Positions 25,258 to 34,829 are shown, counted from the first letter of the stretch. The stretch: 64,000 bases of DNA from Amycolatopsis sp. MtRt-6 (GCF_017308975.1 NZ_JADWPD010000017.1:1-64000), one strand, 5' to 3'. Translations and numbers: made by a program. Notes: generated by a model from the letters alone, not told the origin.

Positions 25258-26658
25258 CCGGCGGAACGTCAGCGCCACCAGCACCGTGCCGGCCGCGAAC
25301 GCCGCGGCCGTCGCGAACGCCGCCGTCATGCCGTCGACCGTCAGCTGGGCTCCCGTCGTGCCCGCCGAGCGGGTGACCGAGCCGAACACCGTGACCAGGA
25401 CGGCCAATCCCAGCGTGCTGCCGACCTGCTGCATGGTCTGTAGCACGCCGCCCGCCGCGCCCGCGTCCTCGCCCGGCACGCTCGCCATCACGATCACGTT
25501 GAGCGGCGCGAACGACAGCCCGCCGCCGAGGCCCATCAGCAGCAGCGGCCCGAACAGCGCCGGGAAGTACGTGCTCTCGGTGGTGAGCAGGGTGAGCCAG
25601 CCGACGCCGGCGACCATCAGGATCGAGCCGGTGACGGCCAGCGGCTTCGGCCCGTAACGGGGGAGCAGCCGCGGCACGAGCCTGCTCATGGTGAAGATCA
25701 GCGCCGCCATCGGCAGGAACGCGAACCCGGTCGCGAGCGCGGCGAAGTGCCGGATGTCCTGCATGAACTGGGTGAGGAAGAAGAACATCGACATCATCGC
25801 CATCGGCCCGAGGAAGAAGTTGACGTAGGCCGCGCTGCGGTTGCGGTCGGCGAACAGCCGCAGCGGGACCAGCGGCAGCGCGGTGCGGGCTTCGACGGCG
25901 ACGAAGACGGCGAGCAGCACGAGGCCGGCGGTGAGCGAGCCGAGCGTCACCGCGTTGCCCCAGCCGTTCGACGCGGCGTGGGTGAAGGCGAACACGAGCG
26001 CGCCGACGCCGAGGGTGCCGGTGACCGCGCCGGGCAGGTCGAGGTGCGCGCGGCGGCGTTCGGGTTCCGGGACGAACCGCGGCGCGAGCAGGGCGATCAC
26101 CAGGCCGAACGGGACGTTGATGAACAGCGCGGCGCGCCACGAGATCCACTCGGTGAGCAGGCCGCCGACGATCAGGCCGATCGCGAAGCCGCCGCTGGAC
26201 ATCGCGGAGAACAGCGCCAGCGCCCGGACGCGGGCCTTGGCTTCGGTGAACGTCGTCGTGACCAGCGCCAGGGTGCTCGGGCCCGCCATGGCGGCGCCGA
26301 CACCCTGCAGCACGCGGGCCGCGATGAGCAGCGCGGCCGAGTCGGCGAGCCCGCCGGCCAGCGACGCGAGCGTGAACACGGTGGTGCCCACGACGAACAT
26401 GCGCCGCCGGCCGAACAGGTCCCCCGCCCGGCCGCCGAGCAGCAGGAGGCCGCCGAAGACCAGGCTGTAGGCGGTCATCACCCAGGACAGGCCGGTGGCG
26501 GAAAACCCCAGTTCGGACTGGATGCGCGGGAGGGCCACGTTCATGACCGTCGCGTCGAGAACGAGCATCAGCTGGCAGATCAGGATGATCGCGAGGACCA
26601 GCCCGCTGCGGTGGGGGCGCGCCGGTACGGGCGCGCGGTCGAGCGTCTGTTGCGACAA
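25234..26658 (-). CDS. MFS drug exporter, DHA2 (EmrB/QacA) family, 14 TM
   Basis: A 474-residue proton-coupled exporter. The first helix VLAIILICQLMLVLDATVMN carries motif D1 of the DHA2 family. GGRAGDLFGRRRMFVVG is motif A, and VLQGVGAAMAGPSTLAL is motif C typical of exporters. Fourteen hydrophobic segments are visible. TTG at 26658 is chosen because GGGGGAG lies eight bases upstream and the protein then begins close to the first helix. It diverges from a TetR gene over three identical-design operators, so it is probably induced by a drug or metabolite that it exports. Confidence 0.92.
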   Translation of the reverse strand: MSQQTLDRAPVPARPHRSGLVLAIILICQLMLVLDATVMNVALPRIQSELGFSATGLSWVMTAYSLVFGGLLLLGGRAGDLFGRRRMFVVGTTVFTLASLAGGLADSAALLIAARVLQGVGAAMAGPSTLALVTTTFTEAKARVRALALFSAMSSGGFAIGLIVGGLLTEWISWRAALFINVPFGLVIALLAPRFVPEPERRRAHLDLPGAVTGTLGVGALVFAFTHAASNGWGNAVTLGSLTAGLVLLAVFVAVEARTALPLVPLRLFADRNRSAAYVNFFLGPMAMMSMFFFLTQFMQDIRHFAALATGFAFLPMAALIFTMSRLVPRLLPRYGPKPLAVTGSILMVAGVGWLTLLTTESTYFPALFGPLLLMGLGGGLSFAPLNVIVMASVPGEDAGAAGGVLQTMQQVGSTLGLAVLVTVFGSVTRSAGTTGAQLTVDGMTAAFATAAAFAAGTVLVALTFRRVTNPAGK

Positions 26659-26691
26659 GGAATACTCCCCCGAGGAGTAAGAGGAAGAAGC

Positions 26692-26771
26692 GGAGATGTT
26701 CTCCACTTGGCTGTGGTCAGATAATATGGAGAGCGTCTCCGGATGCGCAAGTGAATTCGGAGAATCTCTCC
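26692..26771. promoter_or_regulatory. Three GGAGA-N3-TCTCC operators between the MFS and TetR genes
   Basis: Perfect 13-bp palindromes occur at 26692-26704 (tgt centre), 26728-26740 (gcg centre) and 26759-26771 (atc centre). Arms are identical and only the 3-base centres differ. The AT-rich ataatat at 26721-26727, between sites 1 and 2, is a likely -10 region for one or both divergent promoters. Binding by the adjacent TetR protein would shut both genes. Confidence 0.85.
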
Positions 26772-26794
26772 GGTTAAGTGGCGAGGAGGCCGGG

Positions 26795-27361
26795 ATGCCG
26801 GGCGGGGACACGGCACGTCCGATGCGGGCGGACGCGCGCCGCAACTACGAGCGCATCGTCGCGACGGCGAAGGAGCTCTTCACCGCGCACGGTGCCGACG
26901 TGCCGCTCGACGACATAGCCAAGACGGCCGGCGTCGGCGCGGGCACGCTCTACCGGCACTTCCCGACGCGCGAGAAGCTGTTCGAAGCGGTCTACCGCGA
27001 GGAGATCACCGTGCTCGCCGACCGCGCGTTCGTCCTGCACGACGAGCTGCCGCCGTGGGAGGCCCTCGAAGCCTGGCTGCTCGCCCAGGTGACCTGGGTG
27101 GTCGAGCGGCACAAGCTGGCGACGATCCTCAAGGAGTCGATCGACGCCGGCTCGGAGACCTTCCAGTACTGCCAGAAGCGGCTCCGCGAGGCGACGGGCG
27201 TGCTCGTCGAGACGGCGCAGGAGGCCGGGCTGGTCCGCCCGGACGTCGTCGGAGCGGACGTCCTCCGGCTCGGCCACGGCGCCGGGATGGCCGTGCGCAA
27301 CTGCACCCCGGAAGAGCGCGAGCGCGTGCTGGACGTGATCTTCGCCGGCCTGCGCGCCTGA
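26795..27361 (+). CDS. TetR-family regulator of the divergent MFS exporter
   Basis: A 188-residue repressor. The helix-turn-helix is VPLDDIAKTAGVGAGTLYRHFPTREKLFEAVY, preceded by RNYERIVATAKELFTAHGAD; the C-terminal domain matches the SbtR/TetR_C type in length. ATG at 26795 with GCGAGGAGG. Its last bases face the end of the symporter gene. The three palindromes in the shared promoter region make it the probable specific repressor of the exporter; its ligand is unknown. Confidence 0.9.
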   Translation: MPGGDTARPMRADARRNYERIVATAKELFTAHGADVPLDDIAKTAGVGAGTLYRHFPTREKLFEAVYREEITVLADRAFVLHDELPPWEALEAWLLAQVTWVVERHKLATILKESIDAGSETFQYCQKRLREATGVLVETAQEAGLVRPDVVGADVLRLGHGAGMAVRNCTPEERERVLDVIFAGLRA

Positions 27362-27368
27362 GGGCGGC

Positions 27369-28961
27369 TCAGCTCCCGATGCCGGTCATCGAGCGGACCT
27401 CCATCTCGGCCTGCTTCTCGGCGTCCGCCTTCGGCCGGCCCACCAGCGTCCCGACGAACCCGCACAGGAACGAGAACGGGATCGACACCAGGCCGGGGTT
27501 CTTCAGCGGGAACCAGGCGAAGTCGATGCCCTTGAAGATCGCGTCCGGGGCGCCCGAGACGACCGGCGAGAACAGCACCAGCACCAGGCACGCGATCAGC
27601 CCGCCGTACATGCCCCACAGCGTGCCGGTGGTGTTGAACCGCTTCCAGAACAACGAGTACAGCAGCGTCGACAGGTTCGCCGACGCCGCCACCGCGAACG
27701 CCAGCGCCACCAGGAACGCGACGTTCTGCCCGTTCGCGAGCACGCCGCCGACGATCGCCAGCACGCCCACCACGATCGCGGTCAGCCGCGCCACCCGGAC
27801 CTCGTCGGCCGGTTCGGCCTTGCCGCGCTTGAAGATGTTCGCGTAGACGTCGTGGGCGAAGGAGGCCGACGCGGTGATCGTCAGCCCGGCCACCACCGCG
27901 AGGATCGTCGCGAACGCCACCGCCGCGATGACGCCCAGCAGCAGCGTCCCGCCGATGTGCAGCGCCAGCAGCGGCGCCGCCGAGTTCTCGCCGCCCGGGG
28001 CGTTCTTGATCTCGTCCGAGCCGACCAGCGCGGCCGCGCCGAAGCCGATCACCAGCGTGCAGCCGTAGAAGATGAGCATGCAGACCGTGGCCCAGACGAC
28101 CGAGCGGCGCGCCTCCAGGGAGTTCGGCACCGTGTAGAAGCGCATCAGCAGGTGCGGCAGCGAAGACAGGCCGAGCACCAGGGCCAGCGCCAGCGACACG
28201 AAGTCGAGCTTGGTGGTGCCGTCCTTGCCGTAGGAGCCGCCGGGTTCGAGGAGGCGCTCGCCCAGCGGGCTCTTCTCGGTGGCGGCCGAAAGCAGGTTCG
28301 AGAAGCTGAAGCCGTACTTGCCGAACAGGAACACCGCGATCAGCACGACGGCGAGCATCAGCACGCCGGCCTTGATGATCTGCACCCACGTGGTGCCCTT
28401 CATCCCGCCGACCAGCACGTAGAGGACCATGACCAGGCCGACCACGCCGATGATCAGCGCCTGCCCGAGCCGGGTGTGGATGTCGAGCAGCAGCGCGACC
28501 AGGCCGCCGGCGCCCGCCATCTGCGCCAGCATGTAGAAGAGGGAGATCACCAGGGTCGACGTCGCCGCGGCGGCCCGGACCGGCCGCGGCCGCATCCGGA
28601 AGCTGATCACGTCGCCCATCGTGAACCGGCCGGTGTTGCGCGTCAGCTCGGCGATCAGCAGCAGGTCGACCAGCCAGGCGACCAGGAAGCCGATGGAGTA
28701 GAGGAAGCCGTCGTAGCCGTGGACGGCGATCGCGCCCGCGATGCCGAGGAACGACGCCGCCGACAGGAAGTCGCCGGAGAGCGCGATGCCGTTCTGGCGT
28801 CCGGTGAAGGCGCTGCCCGCGGCGTAGTAGTCCGACGTCGAGGAGTTCCGGCTGCCGGCCCGGTAGACGACGTACAGCGTGATCGCCACGAACAGGCCGA
28901 ACACGGCGGTGTTGACGACCGGGTCGCTGGCGGTCAGCCCGCCCGCCGCGAGCGCGGTCAT
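27369..28961 (-). CDS. actP: Cation/acetate symporter, SSS family
   Basis: Imports acetate or related short monocarboxylates with Na+ or H+. The 530-residue protein has about thirteen membrane helices. ALSGDFLSAASFLGIAGAIA and LLIAELTRNTGRFTMGDVISFR are strongly characteristic of the ActP branch, as is RFYTVPNSLEARRSV. It begins with ATG inside the last codons of the DUF485 gene (ATGA overlap), the usual partner. Other monocarboxylates such as propionate or pyruvate are possible substrates. Confidence 0.93.
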   Translation of the reverse strand: MTALAAGGLTASDPVVNTAVFGLFVAITLYVVYRAGSRNSSTSDYYAAGSAFTGRQNGIALSGDFLSAASFLGIAGAIAVHGYDGFLYSIGFLVAWLVDLLLIAELTRNTGRFTMGDVISFRMRPRPVRAAAATSTLVISLFYMLAQMAGAGGLVALLLDIHTRLGQALIIGVVGLVMVLYVLVGGMKGTTWVQIIKAGVLMLAVVLIAVFLFGKYGFSFSNLLSAATEKSPLGERLLEPGGSYGKDGTTKLDFVSLALALVLGLSSLPHLLMRFYTVPNSLEARRSVVWATVCMLIFYGCTLVIGFGAAALVGSDEIKNAPGGENSAAPLLALHIGGTLLLGVIAAVAFATILAVVAGLTITASASFAHDVYANIFKRGKAEPADEVRVARLTAIVVGVLAIVGGVLANGQNVAFLVALAFAVAASANLSTLLYSLFWKRFNTTGTLWGMYGGLIACLVLVLFSPVVSGAPDAIFKGIDFAWFPLKNPGLVSIPFSFLCGFVGTLVGRPKADAEKQAEMEVRSMTGIGS

Positions 28962-29377
28962 CGGCGCTTCTCTTCCACCAGGCCCGCGCGTGCCCGCAGC
29001 TCCTCGACCCGCGGGTCGAGGCGGCGGCGCGCGTAGCGCAGGTAGAGCCAGGTGACCAGCGCGGTGCTGGCGAACTGGCCGAGCCCGAGCAGGATCGCGA
29101 CGTTGACCTGGCCGAACACCTTGCGGCTCATGAAGTCGTGCGCGTAGGCGGCCAGCAGCACGTAGGTCATGTACCAGGCGAAGAAGGCGAAGCTCATCGG
29201 GAAGACGAACCAGCGGAACCGGCGGCGCAGCGAGACGAACTCGGGGCTGGCCTGGATCGCGGGGTAGTCGGGGCCCGAGGGGGCGGGGCGGCGGTGCTGG
29301 TCCCCGGCGGGCAGGACCGGGATCCGGCCCGTCTCCTCGAGGGCGTTGCCCGGCGCGGGCCGCGCTACGTCGTACAT
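28958..29377 (-). CDS. DUF485 membrane protein, symporter partner
   Basis: A 139-residue protein. After a Pro-rich soluble N-terminus come FVSLRRRFRWFVFPMSFAFF and a second helix at about 95-115, the DUF485 fold of two membrane segments, then a basic tail ending VEELRARAGLVEEKRR. It is always found before actP-type genes and is thought to help symporter function. ATG at 29377 with CGGAGGCACC upstream; starts further out have poor codon use. It overlaps the symporter start by four bases. Confidence 0.9.
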   Translation of the reverse strand: MYDVARPAPGNALEETGRIPVLPAGDQHRRPAPSGPDYPAIQASPEFVSLRRRFRWFVFPMSFAFFAWYMTYVLLAAYAHDFMSRKVFGQVNVAILLGLGQFASTALVTWLYLRYARRRLDPRVEELRARAGLVEEKRR

Positions 29378-30374
29378 GGTGCCTCCGGCAGAGTGCCTCC
29401 GTGGCGGCGGGTCCGGGCGCCTGCGGGCAGGGCGCCGGACCGCCCTTGCGGACTGCGAGGGCACATCGTAACTACGCCGTCCGGACGCACTCGAAGGCGG
29501 CCGACCGCCCGGTCGGTTCGTACCGGCGGTATTCGTTTTCCCGTCGGTCACGTCGAATGGGTGACCGGCGACAACGCACCGCGGAGAACGTCCGTAATGC
29601 CGAAAAGAATTGTGACGGGTGGTTGTCCGAGACGGATCTGCGTTGCGGCAAACGGGGTAACGCCGCTGGTCGCCTCGCCGACCTGGTCACCGAAGGTAGC
29701 CAAATGGCGGGCTTGATCCTGCTCGCGGGTGTCATCGGGCTGGGGGAGTACGGCGAAGATCCACTGGTCAGCGTAGGGTTCCGAAAGAAATCACCAGGTC
29801 GGGGCGGGGGAACGCGCAACGCCACAACATCGGGCACATCTTGGGCCTTGACCCACCCGTTGGTGGTACGGAGTGTAGATCGACCGAGGGATGCTGCTAC
29901 CCTGCCTGGGCTAATCGGGTGACGGCCGGATGCGACAAGCGCCCGCGTCCGGTAACCGGAATTCCCTCTTCGGGGGCGGTGAGGCGGAATGGCGTGGCCC
30001 GCGTCCGGGCGCGAAAGCACTTTTCGCAGGTCAGCGCCCGAACGGGGAACACAATTGACCCCTACGGCGTCGGGGGTACGATTCTTTGGCCCAGCTGACC
30101 ACAGCGATCGATTGGCACCGATAAAGTTGATCTCGATCACCGTGCACAACGCAAGTTGCGACGTGCACGTGCATAGTCCCGGGCACACTCCCGGGCACGG
30201 GACGAGGCGGTGCCCGCTCGGGGACGAGCGCGTGGCCGGCGGGGCAGCCGGGGACGAGCGAGGGCGCCGGGGAAGCGGCAGGGCAGGGACGGCACGACCG
30301 TCCGGCGGCCCGCCGCGAGCCGGGACGCCCCGCCGCCGACGCGGATCCATGACGCCGGACAGGGAGTCACTCAC
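29378..30374. other. About 1 kb gene-free region ahead of the conservon
   Basis: This is the longest gene-free stretch in the window, with clearly lower GC than its surroundings. Open frames exist on both strands but none has actinomycete codon use, a ribosome site or a recognisable protein. It contains a promoter at 30055-30082, and a hairpin built on gtgcac...gtgcac with an inner cgcaa-g-ttgcg (about 30141-30167). The left side should carry the promoter of the DUF485-actP operon, but I could not fix it. Confidence 0.7.
30055..30082 (+). promoter_or_regulatory. Probable promoter of the conservon
   Basis: TTGACC (30055-30060) and TACGAT (30077-30082) are spaced by 16 bp. Transcription would start near 30089, leaving an untranslated leader of about 285 nt before the cvnA start, with a foldable segment at 30141-30167. 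No other good promoter lies closer to the gene. Confidence 0.6.
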
Positions 30375-33300
30375 GTGACCGTTGCAGGAGAAGGTCAGGT
30401 GCCCGTCGGGGAACTGCTCGGCCGAGCGCCCCGGCAGTCGAAGGGGAAGGCCCTGTGGCGCGCGCTCGTGCAGTGGCGCGACTGGAGCCTGCCCGTCAAG
30501 CTTTCGGCCGTCACGGTCGTGCCCATCGTCCTCGCGCTGGTGCTGGGCGTCGCCACGATCGCCGCGCAGGTCGGCCGCTCGGACGAGTACCAGCGGCTCG
30601 ACCGGCTCGTCGCGCTCGGCGGCGGGGTGCGCGCGCTCACCTCCGCGCTCCAGCAGGAGCGCACGGTCACCGCGGCGATGCTGACCGAGGGCACCGTCGG
30701 CGGCACGCCCGAGCTGGCCGCGGCGCGCAAGGCCACCGACGCCGCGACCGCCCCGTTCACCGCGGCGCAGGCCAGGGCCGCCGAAGCGGAGCCCGGCGTG
30801 GCCGGACCCGCGGGCGCGGCGACGGCCCAGGTCGGCAACCTCGCCTTCCTGCGCCGCCAGGTCGACGGCGGCCAGCTCGACCCGGGCCAGGCCATCACGA
30901 CGTACTCCGCCCTCACCGGATCGCTCATCAGCCTCGACACCGCGGCCACCGCGGGCGCCGGCGACGGCACCCTCGGCGGCATGCCCGCCGGGCTGCACGA
31001 ACTGCTGGTGGCGGGCGAGCAGGTGTCGCTGAGCCAGGCTCTCGTCTCCTACGGCATCGGCCGCGGCGGGCTGACGCCGAGCGAGCTGGCCACCCTGCGC
31101 GCCGCCGAGCTGCGGCTCGCCGACCGCCTCGTCGACTTCCGCTCCGCGGCGGGCGACACGCTGCAGCGCGACTTCGCGGCGATCGCCGAAGGCACGCAGG
31201 CGCAGAGCCGGGCCCGGATGGTCGAGACGGTGCTGAACGCGCAGAGCAGCACGGTCGACGACGCCTTCCGCGCGCTGTCGGCCGCCGACTGGGCCGCCGC
31301 CTCTGCGGCGATGCACACGCAGATCGTCCAGATCGCCGACCGGCTCGGCGCGTCGGCGGCGCAGACCGCGGCGGAGCTGGTCGACTCCTCCAGCAGCGGC
31401 GCCGGCCTGCTCGCGGTGCTGCTGTTCGCCGCGATGGTGCTCGCCGTCGCGGTCGTCTTCCTCATCACCCGCCAGCTGCTGCGCTCGCTGAAGGTGCTGC
31501 GCCGCAGCGCCCTCGACGTCGCCGAGACCGCGCTGCCGGAGGCGGTCCGCAACATCCAGGAGGGGCGCGCGCAGGCCACCGACGTCCAGCCGGTCCCGGT
31601 GCACACCGACGACGAGGTCGGCGAAGTGGCGCGCGCGTTCGACAAGGTGCACCACCAGGCGCTGCGGCTGGCGACCGAGCAGGCCGCGATGCGCACCGGC
31701 TACGGCAGCGTCTTCGTCAACCTGTCGCGGCGCAGCCAGAGCCTGGTGCAGCGGCAGCTGCAGCTGATCGAGCAGCTCGAGCGGGACGAGGAGGACGCCG
31801 ACCAGCTCGCGACGCTGTTCCAGCTCGACCACCTCGCCACCCGGATGCGGCGCAACAACGAGAACCTGATGGTGCTCTCGGGCGCCGAGCCGGGCCGCCG
31901 GTCGGGGAAGCCGGTCGGCACCACCGACATGCTCCGCGCCGCCGTGTCGGAGATCGAGCAGTACCAGCGGGTCCAGGTGCAGCCGCCGCCCCCGGCCCGG
32001 ATCGTCGGCTACGCGGCGAGCGACCTGATGCGCCTGGTCGCCGAGCTGCTGGACAACGCCGCGGCGTTCTCCGCCCCGGAGACCACGGTGACCGTGGCGT
32101 CGCGGCTGGGCGAGGACGGCTCGCTCCACATCGACATCCTGGACAAGGGCATCGGGATGAACGAGTGCGAGGTCATCGAGGCGAACACCCGGCTGACCGA
32201 GGCCGGGTCGGTCGACCTGGTGACGTCGCGCCGGATGGGCCTGTTCGTCGTCGGGCGGCTGGCCAGCAGGCACCGGATCGGGGTGTCGCTGCACGGCGGC
32301 AAGGACATCGTCGGCGTCCGCGCCACGGTCGTGGTCCCGCCGGAGCTGGTGATGCCGGTGACCGACGGCCCGGCGACCGGCCCGATCGGCGCCCTGCAGC
32401 AGCACCCGGCCAGCCCGGCGGCGGGCAACCAGCTGCCGCGCCGCCCGGTCAACGGCGCGACCCGCCCGCGGCCGGTGGTGCCGCAGCAGCCGGCGATGGG
32501 CGAGGAGCGGTGGCCGTCGGCGAGCGACCTCGCCGGCCTGTCCGGTGGCGTGCGCCCGCCGTCGGACCTGGAGATTTCCGGGACGGCCCTGTTCGCCCCG
32601 ATCACGAAGGACGGCGACGTCCCGCCGCAGCGCCCGCCCCTGCCGCCGGTGCCGGCGGTGCTGCCGCTCCCGCAGCAGCCGCCGCGCGCGGACGACCTCC
32701 CGGCGGGCAAGGACCTGTTCACGGCCAACGAGACGACGCTCAGCGACTGGTGGCAGGAGGCGACGGCGGGCGCCGAGCCACCCCCGCCGGCCCCGGCCCC
32801 GGACCGCTCGGAGACGACGCCGATCTTCGACGAGATGCTGTCGGCGTGGTTCCGCGAGGACAAGCCGGCCGGTTCCGAGGAAGAACCGGCGGCCGCCCAG
32901 GAGGCCCCGCCGGAGGAGCGCCGCAGCTGGGACTTCGCGAGCGACGAGAACTTCCGCACGGTCGAGGAGCGGACGAAGGCCGAGCCGACGGCGTTCACGG
33001 ACGCGGGCCTCCCCCGCCGCCGCCGCGGCGAGCAGCTCCTCCCGGGCAGCGCAACGCCGATTTCCCCGGCGGCAACCCCGAAGCCGGCCCCGGCCCGCCC
33101 GGACCTCCCGGTCCGCGACCCGGCCGACGTGCGCGGGCGCTTGAGCAGCTTCCAGCAAGGAGTCACCCGCGGCCGCCGCCAGGCCGCGGCCAAGCGAGTC
33201 CGCCCGACCCAGCCGGCCCCGGGATCCGCGACGGGGCAGGGGCTGGGCACGGCCCAGTCGTCAGGGCAGGCGGCGCAGGCAGGAGCAGGTGCCCAGCCGG

Positions 33301-34373
33301 CGGTCGAGCAGAGCGCGGGGGCGGCGCAGGCAACCGGTTCGGCGGCCGTGCCGGATTCGCAGGCCACACCGGCTGGTTCGGCGAACGCACCGCAGCAGCC
33401 GGGTGCCGCCGAGCAGGCCGTCCCGCAGCAGCCGGGTGCCGCCGAGCAGGAGCCGGGCTCGGAGCAGACCGCACCGCAGCAGGGCACAGGGCAGCAGGGG
33501 GCAGCGCAGCAGGCACCCGCGGCTGGTCAGCAGGCGTCCGCCGCCGGGCAGGCATCTGCGGCGGCCTCGCAGGAAGCGGCGGCCGCTGCGCAGGCACCCG
33601 CGGCCATTCCGCAGGCTCCTGCGGCCACCTCGCAGGCGCCCGCACCCGCTCAGCAGGCACCTGCGGCTGGTCAGCAGGCGTCCGCGGCCGCTGGGCAGGC
33701 TCCTGCGGCCACTTCGCAGGCGTCGGCGGCTACTCCGCAGGCACCCGCGGGTGGCCAGCAGGCGTCCGCACCCACTCAGCAGGCACCCGCTGGAGAGGCA
33801 CCGACCCCGCAGCCGGACGAGGCAGCTCAGCCCGGCCGGCGGCCCCCCGCGAACGGCACCCTCCCCAGCCGCCGCCCGAGCGGGACCGTGATCCCCGCCG
33901 GCTCGGCGTCCGGCACCCTCCCGCAGCCGAACGGCCGGCACCCGGACATCTTCCAGGAATCCGGGCAGCTGCCGCTCCCGGACTCGGTCGCCAACGGCCG
34001 TCCGGCCGTTCCGCCGGCCTCGCTCCCCAGCCGGAAGGCTCCGGAGACCCCCGCTCCGCGCCGCGAAGAAAGCGCCGTCGAAGCCACCGCCGAGTGGAAC
34101 TTCGGCACGGACGACGGCTGGCGCGCGGTGCAAGCGGTGTCCCAGTCGACACCCTCCACCTTCACTTCGGCAGGATTGCCCCGGCGCCGTCGCGGGGAGC
34201 AGCTGCTCCCGGGCAGCGCCGGACCGTCCACCGGGGCCACGGCCCCCCGACCACAACGGGACGCGCACGACGTGCGCGGCCGCCTGCGGAGCTTCCAGCA
34301 GGGCATCGAGCGCGGACGCCACCGCACCGCACAGGCGGCCGAGAACAACCACGAGACCTTGGAGGGTGAATGA
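30375..34373 (+). CDS. cvnA: Conservon histidine-kinase-like sensor with nitrate-sensor-type extracellular domain
   Basis: First protein of a four-gene conservon, 1332 residues. Layout: membrane helix at about 42-62, extracellular helical sensor rich in Ala/Thr (about 65-350, NIT-like), second membrane helix (about 348-370), HAMP, the dimerisation-like helix LFQLDHLATRMRRNNENLMV, and a kinase-type ATPase with LLDNAAAFSAPE and GIGMN. The last 650 residues are a Pro/Ala/Gln-rich tail with two copies of a module (WxF, GLPRRRRGEQLLPGSA, DVRGRL.SFQQG..RGR) flanking an Ala/Gln repeat tract. GTG at 30375 has AGGGAG upstream; GTG at 30399 with AGGAGAAGG is equally possible. Confidence 0.9.
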   Translation: MTVAGEGQVPVGELLGRAPRQSKGKALWRALVQWRDWSLPVKLSAVTVVPIVLALVLGVATIAAQVGRSDEYQRLDRLVALGGGVRALTSALQQERTVTAAMLTEGTVGGTPELAAARKATDAATAPFTAAQARAAEAEPGVAGPAGAATAQVGNLAFLRRQVDGGQLDPGQAITTYSALTGSLISLDTAATAGAGDGTLGGMPAGLHELLVAGEQVSLSQALVSYGIGRGGLTPSELATLRAAELRLADRLVDFRSAAGDTLQRDFAAIAEGTQAQSRARMVETVLNAQSSTVDDAFRALSAADWAAASAAMHTQIVQIADRLGASAAQTAAELVDSSSSGAGLLAVLLFAAMVLAVAVVFLITRQLLRSLKVLRRSALDVAETALPEAVRNIQEGRAQATDVQPVPVHTDDEVGEVARAFDKVHHQALRLATEQAAMRTGYGSVFVNLSRRSQSLVQRQLQLIEQLERDEEDADQLATLFQLDHLATRMRRNNENLMVLSGAEPGRRSGKPVGTTDMLRAAVSEIEQYQRVQVQPPPPARIVGYAASDLMRLVAELLDNAAAFSAPETTVTVASRLGEDGSLHIDILDKGIGMNECEVIEANTRLTEAGSVDLVTSRRMGLFVVGRLASRHRIGVSLHGGKDIVGVRATVVVPPELVMPVTDGPATGPIGALQQHPASPAAGNQLPRRPVNGATRPRPVVPQQPAMGEERWPSASDLAGLSGGVRPPSDLEISGTALFAPITKDGDVPPQRPPLPPVPAVLPLPQQPPRADDLPAGKDLFTANETTLSDWWQEATAGAEPPPPAPAPDRSETTPIFDEMLSAWFREDKPAGSEEEPAAAQEAPPEERRSWDFASDENFRTVEERTKAEPTAFTDAGLPRRRRGEQLLPGSATPISPAATPKPAPARPDLPVRDPADVRGRLSSFQQGVTRGRRQAAAKRVRPTQPAPGSATGQGLGTAQSSGQAAQAGAGAQPAVEQSAGAAQATGSAAVPDSQATPAGSANAPQQPGAAEQAVPQQPGAAEQEPGSEQTAPQQGTGQQGAAQQAPAAGQQASAAGQASAAASQEAAAAAQAPAAIPQAPAATSQAPAPAQQAPAAGQQASAAAGQAPAATSQASAATPQAPAGGQQASAPTQQAPAGEAPTPQPDEAAQPGRRPPANGTLPSRRPSGTVIPAGSASGTLPQPNGRHPDIFQESGQLPLPDSVANGRPAVPPASLPSRKAPETPAPRREESAVEATAEWNFGTDDGWRAVQAVSQSTPSTFTSAGLPRRRRGEQLLPGSAGPSTGATAPRPQRDAHDVRGRLRSFQQGIERGRHRTAQAAENNHETLEGE

Positions 34374-34822
34374 CCTCGCCGAGTAGCGCTCAGCCGACGC
34401 AGAACCAGTTCGGCTGGCTGGTGAACGACTTCGCGGAGCGGGTGCCCGGCGTGGCCCACGCCGTGGTCGTCTCGGCGGACGGCTTGCTGCTGACCGCGTC
34501 GAACCGGCTCCCGCTCGACCGGGCCGACCAGCTCGCCGCGGTTGCGTCCGGGCTGGTCAGCCTCACCCAGGGCGCCGCCCGCTGCTTCGAAGCCGGCGCG
34601 GTCAACGAGACCGTCGTCGAGATGGAGCTCGGGATCATGGTGCTGATGTCGATCAGCGACGGGTCCTGCCTCGCCGTGCTCGCCGCCCCCAACTGCGACA
34701 TCGGCCAGGTCGCCTACGAGATGACGATGCTCGTCGACCGGGTCGGCCAGATCCTCACGCCGGAGCTGCGCGCCCAGCTTCAGGGCTCCGGGGGGTCGCT
34801 GATCGGCGAACCGGTGGGATGA
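34370..34822 (+). CDS. cvnB: Roadblock/LC7 domain protein of the conservon
   Basis: A 150-residue protein of the roadblock/LC7 fold, seen from FGWLVNDFAERVPGVAHAVV, VSADGLLLTASNRLP, DRADQLAAVASGLVSLTQG and VLAAPNCDIGQVAYEM. In conservons it is thought to regulate the GTPase partner (CvnD), as MglB regulates MglA. ATG overlaps the stop of cvnA (ATGA). It is followed seven bases later by cvnC. Confidence 0.94.
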   Translation: MTSPSSAQPTQNQFGWLVNDFAERVPGVAHAVVVSADGLLLTASNRLPLDRADQLAAVASGLVSLTQGAARCFEAGAVNETVVEMELGIMVLMSISDGSCLAVLAAPNCDIGQVAYEMTMLVDRVGQILTPELRAQLQGSGGSLIGEPVG

Positions 34823-34829
34823 TGGCGCG

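Noticed and set aside
29472..33158. Very long open frame on the minus strand opposite cvnA (1228 codons)
   Set aside because: It is a shadow of the GC-rich cvnA gene; the protein is Arg/Gly/Ala-biased, no domain is seen and the plus-strand frame has clear kinase motifs.
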